Origin: Aggregatilineales bacterium
Lineage (GTDB): Bacteria > Chloroflexota > Anaerolineae > Aggregatilineales > Phototrophicaceae
Length of the DNA: 64,000 bases
Direction of reading: 5' to 3'
Assembly: GCA_030834905.1 (NCBI GenBank)
Contig: JAUQWZ010000024.1
Coordinates: 248,001 to 312,000 of the forward strand
The notes below the pieces were generated by a model. That model had not been told where the DNA came from and did not search any database. It was given only the letters and a program-made list of their open reading frames with translations. Position 1 is the first letter of the stretch; each line of letters starts with the position of its first letter. Positions 7,924 to 16,926 of this stretch are shown in pieces. Made by a program: the position numbers and the translations under genes.

Positions 7924-9159
7924 ATGACGAATGAAACTGTGTTGAACAACCGCTACCGCCTGGTTGCCCAGCAGGGGTCGGGCGGAATGGCGGTCATCTA
8001 CAAAGCAACTGATCAGGCGCTTGGTCGCACCGTCGCGGTGAAGATTCTGCGCCCAAGCCTGACGAACGATCCGGCGTTTCTGGCGCGGTTTCGCAATGAA
8101 GCCCGCAGCGTCGCCAACCTGATGCACCCCAGCATCGTCACCGTCCACGACGTTGGCAACGATGGTCCGACGCATTACATCGTCATGGAATTCATCGAAG
8201 GACAGGATCTCAAGAAGATCATCAAGTCGGACGGCGCGCTGCCGGTTGAACGGGCGCTTAACCTTGCCATACAGATATGCGCTGGCATTGGCTTCGCCCA
8301 CCGAGCCGGTCTGGTTCACGCCGACGTCAAGCCGCAGAACATTCTTGTCACCCGCGATGACACGGTGAAAGTGACCGACTTTGGTATTGCCCAGGCGCTG
8401 AGTGATGTTCAGCCAGGCGAGAAGCAGTCGGTGGTGTGGGGCAGCCCGCACTACTTTGCGCCGGAACAGGCGCGGGGTGAAAAGCCGACTCCGGCGTCAG
8501 ACGTGTATTCTATCGGCATTGTCATGTTCGAGATGTTCACCGGACGGCTGCCGTACACCGGCGCGAACCAGCAGGAACTGGCGCTGGCGCATATCCGCGA
8601 CCGGGTGCCGATGGTGACCGAGTTCAACCCCACCATTCCCGAACCGCTGGCGCGGATCGTCTACAAGGTCATGAGCAAAGAGCCAGCGGCGCGCTACCGG
8701 ATGGCAGATCAGCTTGGGCATATCCTGATCAGCTACCGCGACCGGCGCGACTCAGCCCCGGTCATTTCGACGCCAGCGCCGACGTATCCACAAACTGAAC
8801 CCACCCCCTGGCAGCCAGCAGCGCCGCAGCCCGCCGCGCAGACACTGCCGCAGGGCGTCGAGCCGCTACCGACGCAGCGCTACGACCTCGCGCCGAACGC
8901 GCCTCAGGCGTCGCCGTTCAATCGGGGCGCGGCGCAGCAAACGCCCATGCCGCAGGCTTATCAGAATAATCCGTTCAACCAGCAGCAGTCCACTGGCAAT
9001 TCGGGTCCGTTCTATTCACAGCCGCTGTACGACCGAAAGCAGGACGTGCCGACGACACTGGATTTAGTGACGGTGGCGCTGGCAGTGCTGGCGTTTTTCG
9101 CGGTTGCGTGCCTGATTCCGCTGTATATTGCCGTGTTCCAGGCGCGTTTTGGCGGCTAA
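7924..9159 (+). CDS. Membrane-anchored Ser/Thr protein kinase (PknB-like, non-RD)
   Basis: This is a Hanks-type kinase of 411 residues. The kinase domain spans about 11-275, with glycine loop GSGGMAVIYKA, ATP-binding Lys40, DFG at 152-154 and APEQARGE. The catalytic loop reads HADVKPQN (132-139), so the Arg normally preceding the catalytic Asp134 is Ala; this is a non-RD kinase. A 110-residue Pro/Gln-rich linker follows, then one transmembrane helix near residues 380-403 and only a few residues outside. The PASTA sensor repeats of PknB are absent. The gene follows the dGTPase gene closely. Substrates are unknown. Confidence 0.9.
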   Translation: MTNETVLNNRYRLVAQQGSGGMAVIYKATDQALGRTVAVKILRPSLTNDPAFLARFRNEARSVANLMHPSIVTVHDVGNDGPTHYIVMEFIEGQDLKKIIKSDGALPVERALNLAIQICAGIGFAHRAGLVHADVKPQNILVTRDDTVKVTDFGIAQALSDVQPGEKQSVVWGSPHYFAPEQARGEKPTPASDVYSIGIVMFEMFTGRLPYTGANQQELALAHIRDRVPMVTEFNPTIPEPLARIVYKVMSKEPAARYRMADQLGHILISYRDRRDSAPVISTPAPTYPQTEPTPWQPAAPQPAAQTLPQGVEPLPTQRYDLAPNAPQASPFNRGAAQQTPMPQAYQNNPFNQQQSTGNSGPFYSQPLYDRKQDVPTTLDLVTVALAVLAFFAVACLIPLYIAVFQARFGG

Positions 9160-9248
9160 TCATCCGACGGCGCGATCAGGCGGGGTATTCGCGCGCGAAA
9201 ATTGATCCTGCTATATACTGCCTCTTACGTCGGCAGAGGGATCAATCC

Positions 9249-9920
9249 ATGACAACGCGCCTCACGTTGCGAACCGAACGCCTGATCGCTATGGAACAAC
9301 TGCTGTTCCACAGCGATACCGGCATGCGCGCGGTCGAGCTTGCGGAAGCCTGCGGCGTTGACAGGCGCACCGTCTATCGCGATCTCTCGTTGCTGAACGA
9401 AATTGGCGTGCCTATCTACCAGCAATCGGGGCGTTTTCACCTCAACAGGAAGCATTATCAGGCGACGGTACGGCTGAGCTTTGACGAGCTGCTGGCGCTG
9501 ATACTGCTGGCAGCACCGGCAGCGCGGCAGTCGGTGGGACCGCACCTGACCAGCGCGCTGGAGAAACTGAGCCGTATCCTGCCGCATTCGATTCGGTCAT
9601 ACGCCAATTCTCTGGTCGAACATACGCAGCGCCACCCGATGGATGCCTCGCAGGTCGAGGTGCTGGAGACTATCGCCCGCGCCTGGGGTGATCGGTCGCC
9701 GGTCAGAATTGTATATGCGTCGCGCGATGGCGCGAAGATGCGCAAGCGCGACGTTTCGCCACATGCCATCGAAATGACGACTTCCGGCAGTCTTCAGTTG
9801 ATCGGCTACGACAGCCTCTCCAGTCGAGTTCGCGTGTTCCAACTGCCGCGGATTCGCCGGGCGCAGAGGCTCAATGCTGGCTACAGCCCCCCCGATGGGC
9901 GGGCAGCTAATCAGCCGTGA
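9249..9920 (+). CDS. HTH/WYL-type transcriptional regulator
   Basis: This is a predicted DNA-binding regulator of 223 residues. The N-terminus holds a DeoR/HTH_11-like winged helix (ERLIAMEQLLF... VDRRTVYRDLSLLNEIGVPI). The C-terminal half resembles a WYL domain (SPVRIVYASRDG, then LQLIGYDSLSSRVRVFQLPRI), which binds nucleotides, nucleic acid ends or other ligands in known members. The domain looks truncated at the C-terminus. ATG 9249 is preferred to the track start at 9108, which lies inside the kinase gene. It stands alone between the kinase and the DUF2207 cassette, either of which it might regulate. Confidence 0.82.
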   Translation: MTTRLTLRTERLIAMEQLLFHSDTGMRAVELAEACGVDRRTVYRDLSLLNEIGVPIYQQSGRFHLNRKHYQATVRLSFDELLALILLAAPAARQSVGPHLTSALEKLSRILPHSIRSYANSLVEHTQRHPMDASQVEVLETIARAWGDRSPVRIVYASRDGAKMRKRDVSPHAIEMTTSGSLQLIGYDSLSSRVRVFQLPRIRRAQRLNAGYSPPDGRAANQP

Positions 9921-10077
9921 GCCTGAATTACAGGCTGAGCGCAGATGCCAGCACGCCCCAGCCTCAACCTCCTCGAAATTGGGTGTCCCTGAATTTTGGT
10001 ACGAAGTATACTCATAAGCTGGTTGATGAATCGATACACATGCGTGCTGTGTTTTGCACCCGTGTAGGAGTTTGATT

Positions 10078-12015
10078 ATGCAGCGTCGGTTTTTGCCTGT
10101 GCTGCTGCTGGCGGCGTGGCTGTTCCTGAGCCATACCGGGGTTTCGGCGCAGGCGCGTTCGGTTTTCTGGCGGCAGTGGGATGTTGTCATCGACAATGTT
10201 GATACCAGCGCCAATGTATTCAGAGTTACAGAGACGTATGACGTTTTGTTTTCGGGGACATTCCGCTTTGGCTCGGCGGTCATTCCCTACACCAATCTCG
10301 ACTCGATCCGTAATATCCAGGTCAGTGACAATGGCAAGCCGCTGCGCGAGTCCTGTTCGAGCGAGCAGGCGGGGACATACTGCGCCCGCCGCAGCGGTGA
10401 CGAGCTTTCGATTGTCTATTACTTCGCCGATGTGGTCACCAACAGCTCGCGGTTGATTGAGCTGTCCTATGAGGTCGCTGGCGCGCTGCGCGTGTACGAA
10501 GGCGGCGATCAACTGTGGTGGAATGCGATTCCCGAAGAACACTATGGCTATTCGATTGGCAGCAGCACGATTACGGTGAATCTGCCGGATGGCTACGCGC
10601 CACGTGAAGGCGTTGATCCGGTCGTGACCTATGGCGCGGCGAGCGACGTTCAGGTGAACGGTACCCGCGTTGTGGCGACCGCCACTGGGCAGATCGACGG
10701 CAACGAGAGCTTCAGCATCCGCGTGCAGTATCCACACGATCCGAACGCCCGCGCGCCGATATGGCAGTCAGATTTCGACAGCCAGCGCGAGTTTGAAGAA
10801 AACGTCGCGCCGCTGCTGAACATTGGCATCATCGGTGTTTCGCTGCTGGTCGCCATTGGCGGGACGCTGTTTCTGGTGACGCGCTGGCAGACCAAAGGAC
10901 GCGATCCGCAGATCGGTCCCGTTCCCACGTTCCTGACCGAGCCGCCGTCTGATCTGCCGCCAGCGGTTGTCGGGGCGCTGGTGGATGAGCGCGTTGACCT
11001 GCGGGATATTATGTCCACGCTGCTCGATCTGGCGCACCGGGGATACCTGGTGATTGAGGAGAACCAGAACGAAGGTTTGTTTGGCATTGGGCGGAGCAGC
11101 GAGTTCACCTTTAAGCGCACCAACCAGGCGGAAACCGATCTGCGGGCGTATGAACAGCAGATGCTGCGGAAGGTGTTCAACAGCAGCCTGGAACGGGGCA
11201 TGAACGCCATGAAGAATACGTTCTACACGGCGATACCAAAGCTGCAAAGCGATTTGTATGACGAACTGGTGACCGAGGGCTTCTTCTCGCGCAACCCGAA
11301 CACGACGCGAAACCTGTGGGGCGCGCTGGGTGGGGTGCTGCTGGTAGTGGCATTCGGGGTGTTCGTCCTGGCGATGCCGTTTGTCGAAAGCCTGTCCGGC
11401 GCGTTGATGTGCCTGCCATTTGCGGTCGGTCTGGTGGGTCTGGTCGCGCTGATGGTCGCGCAGGCTATGCCTGCCAAGACGCGCAAGGGCGCGGAAGAAG
11501 CCGCCAAGTGGAAGGCATTTGAGGAATATCTGCGCAATCTGGAGAAGTACCAGGGACTTGAGGAAGCCTCAAGCCGGTTTGACGACTATCTGCCATACGC
11601 GGTCGCTTTCGGGCTGGATCGCACCTGGATACGACGCTTCTCACAGGTGGACAACGTGCCGATCCCGACATGGTATTTCCCGACTTATCTTGGCGGACCC
11701 TACAGCCGGGGCTACATTCCCGGCAGCGCCGCGCCGCGCCCAATGGGCAGCGGCGGCTTACCCGGCGAACTGGCGCGGGCTGGTGATGGCGGGCTGTCGC
11801 TGGATAACATGTCGGGCGGTCTGGCGGGGGGACTGGAGTCGATTTCTGACGGCTTGACGAGCATGATGGACTCGGCGGCGCGGGTGATGACCAGCCGCCC
11901 GCAGTCGGCGTCCAGCGGCAGCAGTGGAAGCTGGCGCAGCGGTGGCAGCAGTTGGAGCGGCGGCGGCTTCAGCGGTGGTGGTGGCAGCGGCGGCGGCAGT
12001 CGGGGCTTTGGATAA
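10078..12015 (+). CDS. DUF2207-type membrane protein with signal peptide and Gly/Ser tail
   Basis: This is a 645-residue envelope protein of the uncharacterised DUF2207 family. A signal peptide (about 1-25) leads into a beta-rich external domain to about residue 235. A transmembrane helix (IGIIGVSLLVAIGGTLFLV) follows. The cytosolic region has the PPSDLPPAVVGALVDERVD and DLAHRGYLVIEE motifs typical of the family. Two further helices lie near residues 410-460, and the C-terminus ends in a Gly/Ser-rich tail (GGGFSGGGGSGGGSRGFG). ATG 10078 has a TAGGAG site; the track start at 10054 does not. It is the first gene of a four-gene unit ending in a strong terminator at 14225. Confidence 0.85.
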   Translation: MQRRFLPVLLLAAWLFLSHTGVSAQARSVFWRQWDVVIDNVDTSANVFRVTETYDVLFSGTFRFGSAVIPYTNLDSIRNIQVSDNGKPLRESCSSEQAGTYCARRSGDELSIVYYFADVVTNSSRLIELSYEVAGALRVYEGGDQLWWNAIPEEHYGYSIGSSTITVNLPDGYAPREGVDPVVTYGAASDVQVNGTRVVATATGQIDGNESFSIRVQYPHDPNARAPIWQSDFDSQREFEENVAPLLNIGIIGVSLLVAIGGTLFLVTRWQTKGRDPQIGPVPTFLTEPPSDLPPAVVGALVDERVDLRDIMSTLLDLAHRGYLVIEENQNEGLFGIGRSSEFTFKRTNQAETDLRAYEQQMLRKVFNSSLERGMNAMKNTFYTAIPKLQSDLYDELVTEGFFSRNPNTTRNLWGALGGVLLVVAFGVFVLAMPFVESLSGALMCLPFAVGLVGLVALMVAQAMPAKTRKGAEEAAKWKAFEEYLRNLEKYQGLEEASSRFDDYLPYAVAFGLDRTWIRRFSQVDNVPIPTWYFPTYLGGPYSRGYIPGSAAPRPMGSGGLPGELARAGDGGLSLDNMSGGLAGGLESISDGLTSMMDSAARVMTSRPQSASSGSSGSWRSGGSSWSGGGFSGGGGSGGGSRGFG

Positions 12016-12030
12016 CGCAGGGGGATAACT

Positions 12031-12549
12031 ATGAACAGCAGTCGGCTTATCGGCATCATTCTGTCGGTTGTAGGGTTAGGCATTGCCATCATCGCGGGAC
12101 TGTGGGTGGCGTCACAGGTGGCAGCGGGGTCGATGAGCAGCGGCGGGGCGCTGATTGGCGCGGGACTGGCGTTTATTCCGGTGGCGCTGCTGGTGGGCTT
12201 TGGCATCTACCTGTATTCGCGTGGCGGCACCGAAGCCAAACAGGAATCGATGATGCAGAAGCAGCGCCAGCTTCTGGACATCCTCAAGAGCCGGGGACAG
12301 GTATCGGTCGAGAATATGGCGCTGGAGATGAACGTCAGCGTGGCTATGGTTAAGGAGATGGTGCATCAGCTTGTCGGCTTGCAGGTGTTCAGCGGCTATA
12401 TCAACTGGGACGAAGGCACGCTGTATTCAGCAGAAGCGAGCAACCTGCGCGAGTTGAAGCAGTGCCGCAACTGCGGCGGCGAAATCACTCTGGCAGGCAA
12501 GGGGGTATTTGTCTGCCGGTTCTGCGGAACCGAATACTTTATCTCATAG
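12031..12549 (+). CDS. Small membrane protein with winged-helix and C-terminal zinc ribbon
   Basis: Not a named family to me. The 172 residues comprise two transmembrane helices (about 5-26 and 34-57), a helical winged-helix-like segment (RQLLDILKSRGQVSVENMALEMNVSVAMVKEMV), and a C-terminal zinc ribbon with CxxC pairs CRNC and CRFC. An AGGGGG site precedes ATG 12031. It lies 15 bases after the DUF2207 gene and 18 before the next, so it is co-expressed. The layout recalls the zinc-ribbon membrane partner in the Bacillus YdjGHI membrane complex, but that is analogy only. Confidence 0.72.
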   Translation: MNSSRLIGIILSVVGLGIAIIAGLWVASQVAAGSMSSGGALIGAGLAFIPVALLVGFGIYLYSRGGTEAKQESMMQKQRQLLDILKSRGQVSVENMALEMNVSVAMVKEMVHQLVGLQVFSGYINWDEGTLYSAEASNLRELKQCRNCGGEITLAGKGVFVCRFCGTEYFIS

Positions 12550-12567
12550 ACAGGACGAAAGGAGCGA

Positions 12568-13104
12568 ATGATGTCTGAACTCTACGATCAGATCGTCAGC
12601 CAGCGCGGGTCATTTGAAGGGCTTCTGGCGCGGATTCCGGGCTTTCGAGGCTACATCGACAAGGCTTCACGGCGAACGGCAGACCGGATGATCCGCGATC
12701 ATATCGCCGGGCTGCTGACGCAGCGGGTAAACCGGCTGGCGCAGCTTGAAAGGCGGCTGCTGGATGACGGCGGCTTGTCGTACATGAGCAAAACCAGCAG
12801 CGTGAAGACCAAGCTGCAAACCTACCGCGATCGGGTCAAAGCGGCTGCGCCGGGCTATTCCGGCTTTATGGAAGCCATTAAAGTGGAAGCCGACGATTTG
12901 GAGCGCCTCTACGCCTTTGACGAGGCGCAGATTCGCTATGCTGATCGCTTTGACGAAGCGCTGACGGCGCTGGAGACGGCGATTACGAACGGCGAAGGCG
13001 TCGATGATGCGGTCGCCCAGCTTGACGCGCTTTCGATTGAAGCGAATGAAGCGTTCTCGCTGCGCGAGAATGTACTGACCGACCTTGACCGGAAAACACG
13101 CTGA
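12568..13104 (+). CDS. Uncharacterised helical protein of the SPFH cassette
   Basis: I do not recognise a family. The 178-residue protein is predicted to be mostly alpha-helical, charged and soluble, with no signal or membrane segment. Two ATGs are adjacent (12568 and 12571); AAGGAG spacing favours the second. It sits third in the DUF2207/zinc-ribbon/helical/SPFH unit, 19 bases before the SPFH gene. By position it could be the peripheral partner recruited by the membrane components, a role PspA plays in Bacillus, but it shows no clear PspA signature. Confidence 0.65.
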   Translation: MMSELYDQIVSQRGSFEGLLARIPGFRGYIDKASRRTADRMIRDHIAGLLTQRVNRLAQLERRLLDDGGLSYMSKTSSVKTKLQTYRDRVKAAAPGYSGFMEAIKVEADDLERLYAFDEAQIRYADRFDEALTALETAITNGEGVDDAVAQLDALSIEANEAFSLRENVLTDLDRKTR

Positions 13105-13123
13105 GTAGAAAGGGTATTGATCC

Positions 13124-14218
13124 ATGCCGCGTATTATCGATGTAATTGATCATGTCAACGTTGCTGATGACGAACTGACGTACCGCGAGCCGCAGACCGG
13201 CAGCGGCGACTGGCGACTGGGATCGCAGGTGATTGTCGGCGAGAGCCAGGCGGCGGTGTTCGTGCGCGGCGGCGAAGCGCTGGACGCGCTGGGTCCCGGT
13301 CGGCACACGCTTTCGACCGCCAACATCCCGATTCTTTCCGGGCTGATTGGTCTGGCGACCAGCGGCAGGACGCCGTTCACCGCCGATCTGTACTTCGTCA
13401 ACCTGAAGGACATGCCGCAGGTGGGCTGGGGGACGAACCCGCCGATTGTCATGGAGACGCCGGGGCGCGGACTTGGAGTCGTGCTGCTGATTACGCATGG
13501 CGTGATCGACATTGGCGTGGACGACCCGATGCGTTTTGTGAAGCAGTACGGCGTTGGTAAGCCAATCGTGCGGCTGCGCGACATTAAAGATCGCATCCAG
13601 AGCATGTTGGTCGGTGAAATCAGCGAGTTGATCCTCAAGTCAGGGGCGCAGAGCGTGCCGGACGCGAACCGGATTCTAAGCGACCTTGAAGGCGCAATGC
13701 TGGCAAAGGTGAACGAGAAGTTCCAGGCGTTGGGGATGCGCATCAAGGCGTTTGAATCCAACCCCTTCCGCGCCAAGGAAGATGTGACGCTGGAAGAACT
13801 GCGCAATTACATCAGCCTGGAAGATTATGAGCGCGTGCAGCGGCTGAATATCGCCCAGCGCGCGGCGGAGAACGAGGGCATGGGCGGCGCGCTGGCGGGC
13901 GCTGGCGTTGGTCTGGGCGTCGGTCAGCAGATGGGCGCGGCGCTTAACCCGGAGGCGGCTGAACTACAGCGGCAGATGGCGCAGCAGCAGATGATGATGC
14001 AGCAAATGATGATGAATATGATGCAGAATCAGTCCGGCACGCAGGGCGCGGGGACAGCACCAGAGGCGGCGGTAGCCAGCACAAACCCGCAGACGAAGGC
14101 GGAAGTGCAGGCGCTGCTCGATTCGCTGGACGCGAAGCTGGTATCGGGTGAAATCTCGGAAGCCATCTACAACCGGCTGGTCGAAAAGTGGCAAAAGCGG
14201 CTTGAGGAACTGAGCTAG
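13124..14218 (+). CDS. SPFH/Band-7 domain protein (YdjI-like) with SHOCT-like C-terminus
   Basis: The 364-residue protein has an SPFH core at about 25-240 (VFVRGGEALDALGPGRHTLSTANIP, then LYFVNLKDMPQVGWGT), as in the cytosolic YdjI/'virion core protein' group of the flotillin superfamily. A Gly/Ala stretch and a Gln/Met-rich segment (about 285-310) follow. A C-terminal amphipathic motif (ALLDSLDAKLVSGEISEAIYNRLVEKW) resembles SHOCT domains, which mediate oligomerisation. The zinc ribbon that ends many YdjI-type proteins is absent; one is instead carried by the second gene of the cassette. It is the last gene before the terminator at 14225. Confidence 0.85.
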   Translation: MPRIIDVIDHVNVADDELTYREPQTGSGDWRLGSQVIVGESQAAVFVRGGEALDALGPGRHTLSTANIPILSGLIGLATSGRTPFTADLYFVNLKDMPQVGWGTNPPIVMETPGRGLGVVLLITHGVIDIGVDDPMRFVKQYGVGKPIVRLRDIKDRIQSMLVGEISELILKSGAQSVPDANRILSDLEGAMLAKVNEKFQALGMRIKAFESNPFRAKEDVTLEELRNYISLEDYERVQRLNIAQRAAENEGMGGALAGAGVGLGVGQQMGAALNPEAAELQRQMAQQQMMMQQMMMNMMQNQSGTQGAGTAPEAAVASTNPQTKAEVQALLDSLDAKLVSGEISEAIYNRLVEKWQKRLEELS

Positions 14219-14224
14219 GGGTAG

Positions 14225-14260
14225 CTACGTGGGCGTTCATCTGAACGCCCACGTAGTTTT
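14225..14260 (+). terminator. Strong intrinsic terminator closing the DUF2207-SPFH cassette
   Basis: A perfect 15-bp stem (CTACGTGGGCGTTCA with its complement) around a nominal 2-base loop is followed by TTTT, seven bases after the SPFH stop. It can also act on the leftward glycosyltransferase transcript, since the hairpin is symmetric. Confidence 0.88.
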
Positions 14261-14287
14261 CATGAACGAACTGCAATGCCGAGCGCG

Positions 14288-16183
14288 CTAATTCGCATAG
14301 TCAGGCAGCATTATGGTTTGCAGCGCGAAGTATTCTTCACCTTCTACCGGAACACGCGCCTGTGTTTCAGGGTCGTACCATCCAACCGCCACGGTATACG
14401 TGCCCGCCGGAACTGCATCCACTGACAGGGTGTACACGTCGCGATAGACGGCATCTGGCGACCAGTTGGCGGTGCTGACGCGCCCATGCTGCGGAAAGTG
14501 GTCATCCTGCGCCAGCGGCGGCGCGTCCGGCGTCATCAGCAGGTGGACAAAAACCTTGAGTGGGGCAGGGGATGTTCCAAGCGGCTGCCAGTAGAGCAGG
14601 ACGGTCAGATCGCCGTCAGGGTCGGGCGGCAGCAGCACGTCAGCAGCGTTCAGGTCTGCGAGATCGCCAAAGGTTGCCAGCGGGGGTTGGTCGATAGCGT
14701 CGGTTTCCCGGTTCATGTACTGGTCAGCGCGCAAGCCATTGATGCTGGTCTGGCGCACCGGCTGCATATGCGCGCCGATCCAGGCTTCGACGACACCGGC
14801 GTTACTCCACGTCGGATCGGTTTGGGCGGCGAGCCAGATGCTGGTATAGCGCGGCTGGTATTCCGCCAACAGGTTCTGGATTTCGTCAACGGGTTGGTCA
14901 CCGCGCGCTGGCATACGGACAAAATCGGCGGCAACGCCGTATTCCTGATGGTAGAAGGTATACGCCTCGTCGGCGGTGGTGTTCAGGATCAGGTCATTGT
15001 CAGCAGTATTCTGCGCCAGGTAGGATGCCAGTGAACGCCAATCGGGGGATTTCGCATAGTCAAGCGGGAAATAGTAATTATTGAGACTTACCCCACCCAC
15101 ACACAGAACAACACCAAATCCAGTTACCGCAAACCCAGCCTGAAGCCTGCCGTTTCCCCTTAACCTCCAGAGTTTCAACAACAAGACTGCCACCAACAAC
15201 ACATAGACCGATGAGACAGACAGCACATATCTTGGCGTGAAGACCGACAGCCTAAGAGACACTACTGCCAACAAAAGAAGCGGTACTGTCCCTAAAAGAC
15301 CGAGCAACAGACCACTGCTTCTATCCCGTTTCCACACCACCCACCATCCGGCCAGCAGCGTAAGCACCAGCACCGCCAGCAGCCCAAGCCACAATATCGG
15401 CGTCAGCGCCTGAATGTGGCGGGCGAAATCCTCGCCCAGAAGCAGCGACGGCACAAACTGGGTGAACAGCAGCGATGGATCAAAGCGCGAAGCAGTACCG
15501 CCGTAACCACTGCCAACGAGCAAACGCTCCTGTAAATACCAGGGCGCGAGCGCCAGCCCGACCACCACCTGCGACGCCAGCCACTGCATCAGCAGCTTCC
15601 GATCACGGCGATACACAATCAGGACGTAGACATTAAGCACGAAAATGACAAACAGCTCAAGGTAGTAGAAGTATAGCGTCACTACCGCCGCGACGACATA
15701 CAGCAGCCAATCCACCCGCCGACGCTTCTGAAGCGCTCGCAGCGCCAGCCACAAAGCAGCAGGAGACAGCGCCGCCCAGACAGCGTAATTACGCGCGTCC
15801 TGCGCGTGCCAGATTTGATAGGGGTTGATTGACCACAGAAACGCCGCCAGCAGCCCCAGTCGCCGCCCACCAATGCGTTTGCCCAATCCATACAACGCCG
15901 GGATCCCGATCAGGTTGAGTAGGGCAGGCAGGAAGCGCACCTGATTCTCGTCACTGCCCACCGCCAGCGCATATAGTCGATACGTAATATACGCCAGCGG
16001 CGGCTGAGGATCGGTCGTCGCAATATTGGCAAGGGTATCCGCCAGCGGCTCGCGCATCCAGTGAATGACAGTGAAAGCTTCATCACCACGCAGCGGCACC
16101 ACATTGATGCGGTAGAGGCGCAGCGCGAAACCCAGGCACACCAACGCCACCATCGCAAACAGCGTAAGCGTTCGGGTCTTCAT
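14288..16183 (-). CDS. GT39-like (GT-C fold) membrane glycosyltransferase
   Basis: This is a predicted polyprenyl-phosphate-sugar-dependent glycosyltransferase of the PMT/ArnT-like (GT39) class, 631 residues. Hallmarks are the N-terminal helix followed by the luminal GDEAF motif (RGDEAFTVIHW), TTDPQPPLAY, and roughly ten hydrophobic helices through residue 370. A soluble C-terminal domain follows, with DRPL-free beta-rich sequence that may bind acceptor. The ATG at 16183 abuts the TAA of the NERD-like gene (TAAATG), so the two are co-translated. Acceptor and sugar cannot be predicted. Confidence 0.82.
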   Translation of the reverse strand: MKTRTLTLFAMVALVCLGFALRLYRINVVPLRGDEAFTVIHWMREPLADTLANIATTDPQPPLAYITYRLYALAVGSDENQVRFLPALLNLIGIPALYGLGKRIGGRRLGLLAAFLWSINPYQIWHAQDARNYAVWAALSPAALWLALRALQKRRRVDWLLYVVAAVVTLYFYYLELFVIFVLNVYVLIVYRRDRKLLMQWLASQVVVGLALAPWYLQERLLVGSGYGGTASRFDPSLLFTQFVPSLLLGEDFARHIQALTPILWLGLLAVLVLTLLAGWWVVWKRDRSSGLLLGLLGTVPLLLLAVVSLRLSVFTPRYVLSVSSVYVLLVAVLLLKLWRLRGNGRLQAGFAVTGFGVVLCVGGVSLNNYYFPLDYAKSPDWRSLASYLAQNTADNDLILNTTADEAYTFYHQEYGVAADFVRMPARGDQPVDEIQNLLAEYQPRYTSIWLAAQTDPTWSNAGVVEAWIGAHMQPVRQTSINGLRADQYMNRETDAIDQPPLATFGDLADLNAADVLLPPDPDGDLTVLLYWQPLGTSPAPLKVFVHLLMTPDAPPLAQDDHFPQHGRVSTANWSPDAVYRDVYTLSVDAVPAGTYTVAVGWYDPETQARVPVEGEEYFALQTIMLPDYAN

Positions 16184-16915
16184 TTAAGGGAGCGTTGCTT
16201 CCTCAAACGCGGCGATCTCATCAGGAGTGAGGGTAGGACGGCGCTCTTTGCCCACATCGCGCACATAGTCCTTAAAACTCGGATCGCGCTTTGGATGCGC
16301 GTACACCACCGGCACATCGGTACTGATGATATTGACCTGACCGCGCGGGTCGGTAAAGACAATCACCGGCTGCACCGGCACATCCGGCGCGATTGGCTCC
16401 AGCAGCTTCCTGACATGCTCGGCAGCGCGAACCGCATCGCGGGTTGGGTCGCCAATGCTGTCCATGCGGAACAGGCTGAAGACCTTGCCCAGACTGGAAC
16501 GATGGGTTATCCAGCGGTCGCCATCAACGGTAAACCTGCCATCCTGAAAACGGGTGACCACCGCAAAAACGCCCTGCGGCGCAATCAGCACGTGCCGGAC
16601 AGGGGAGTGGAAATAGTTGTAGAGAACCGCTTTATTGCCAATTCCCTTCAGCCCCTGGGGGATGATCTCCTCTGGACGCGGAGCGCGCACCCAGTTGTTC
16701 GCCATGCGCACCGAAATCATGGTAATCGCATAGGCGGCGGGCAGCACCAGCAGCGGAATAACGAAGCCGATCAACAGGCTGCTGTCTGTTGGCGCAGCAG
16801 CCTGCTGATTGATGAGCAGCAAACCAATAAGCGGAACCCCAAAACTGGCAAAAAAGAGATACTGCGCGATCTGCCGATTGCGACGCGCGAGCTTGATGTT
16901 GGTTTCGACGCGCAT
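16184..16915 (-). CDS. Membrane protein with NERD (nuclease-related) domain
   Basis: The 243-residue protein has two transmembrane helices near the N-terminus (about 18-36 and 47-70). A soluble domain from about 88 follows, with GLKGIGNKAVLYNYF and HVLIAPQGVFAVVTRFQDGRFTV, matching the NERD pattern of a conserved Gly-Glu/Asn and a 'vhP.Gifvie.K' strand. The catalytic Lys of the nuclease core is not obvious, so activity is uncertain. The gene ends directly against the GT39-like gene. The secreted-protein gene upstream ends 12 bases before it, so a three-gene unit is likely. Confidence 0.68.
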   Translation of the reverse strand: MRVETNIKLARRNRQIAQYLFFASFGVPLIGLLLINQQAAAPTDSSLLIGFVIPLLVLPAAYAITMISVRMANNWVRAPRPEEIIPQGLKGIGNKAVLYNYFHSPVRHVLIAPQGVFAVVTRFQDGRFTVDGDRWITHRSSLGKVFSLFRMDSIGDPTRDAVRAAEHVRKLLEPIAPDVPVQPVIVFTDPRGQVNIISTDVPVVYAHPKRDPSFKDYVRDVGKERRPTLTPDEIAAFEEATLP

Positions 16916-16926
16916 TATTGACTCAT

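Noticed and set aside
9210-9235. Promoter TTGATC..TATACT before the WYL regulator
   Set aside because: The two hexamers are only six bases apart and no correctly spaced -35 is present.
11880-12015. GGC/AGC-rich repeat tract
   Set aside because: It encodes the Gly/Ser tail common in DUF2207 proteins, not a separate repeat element.
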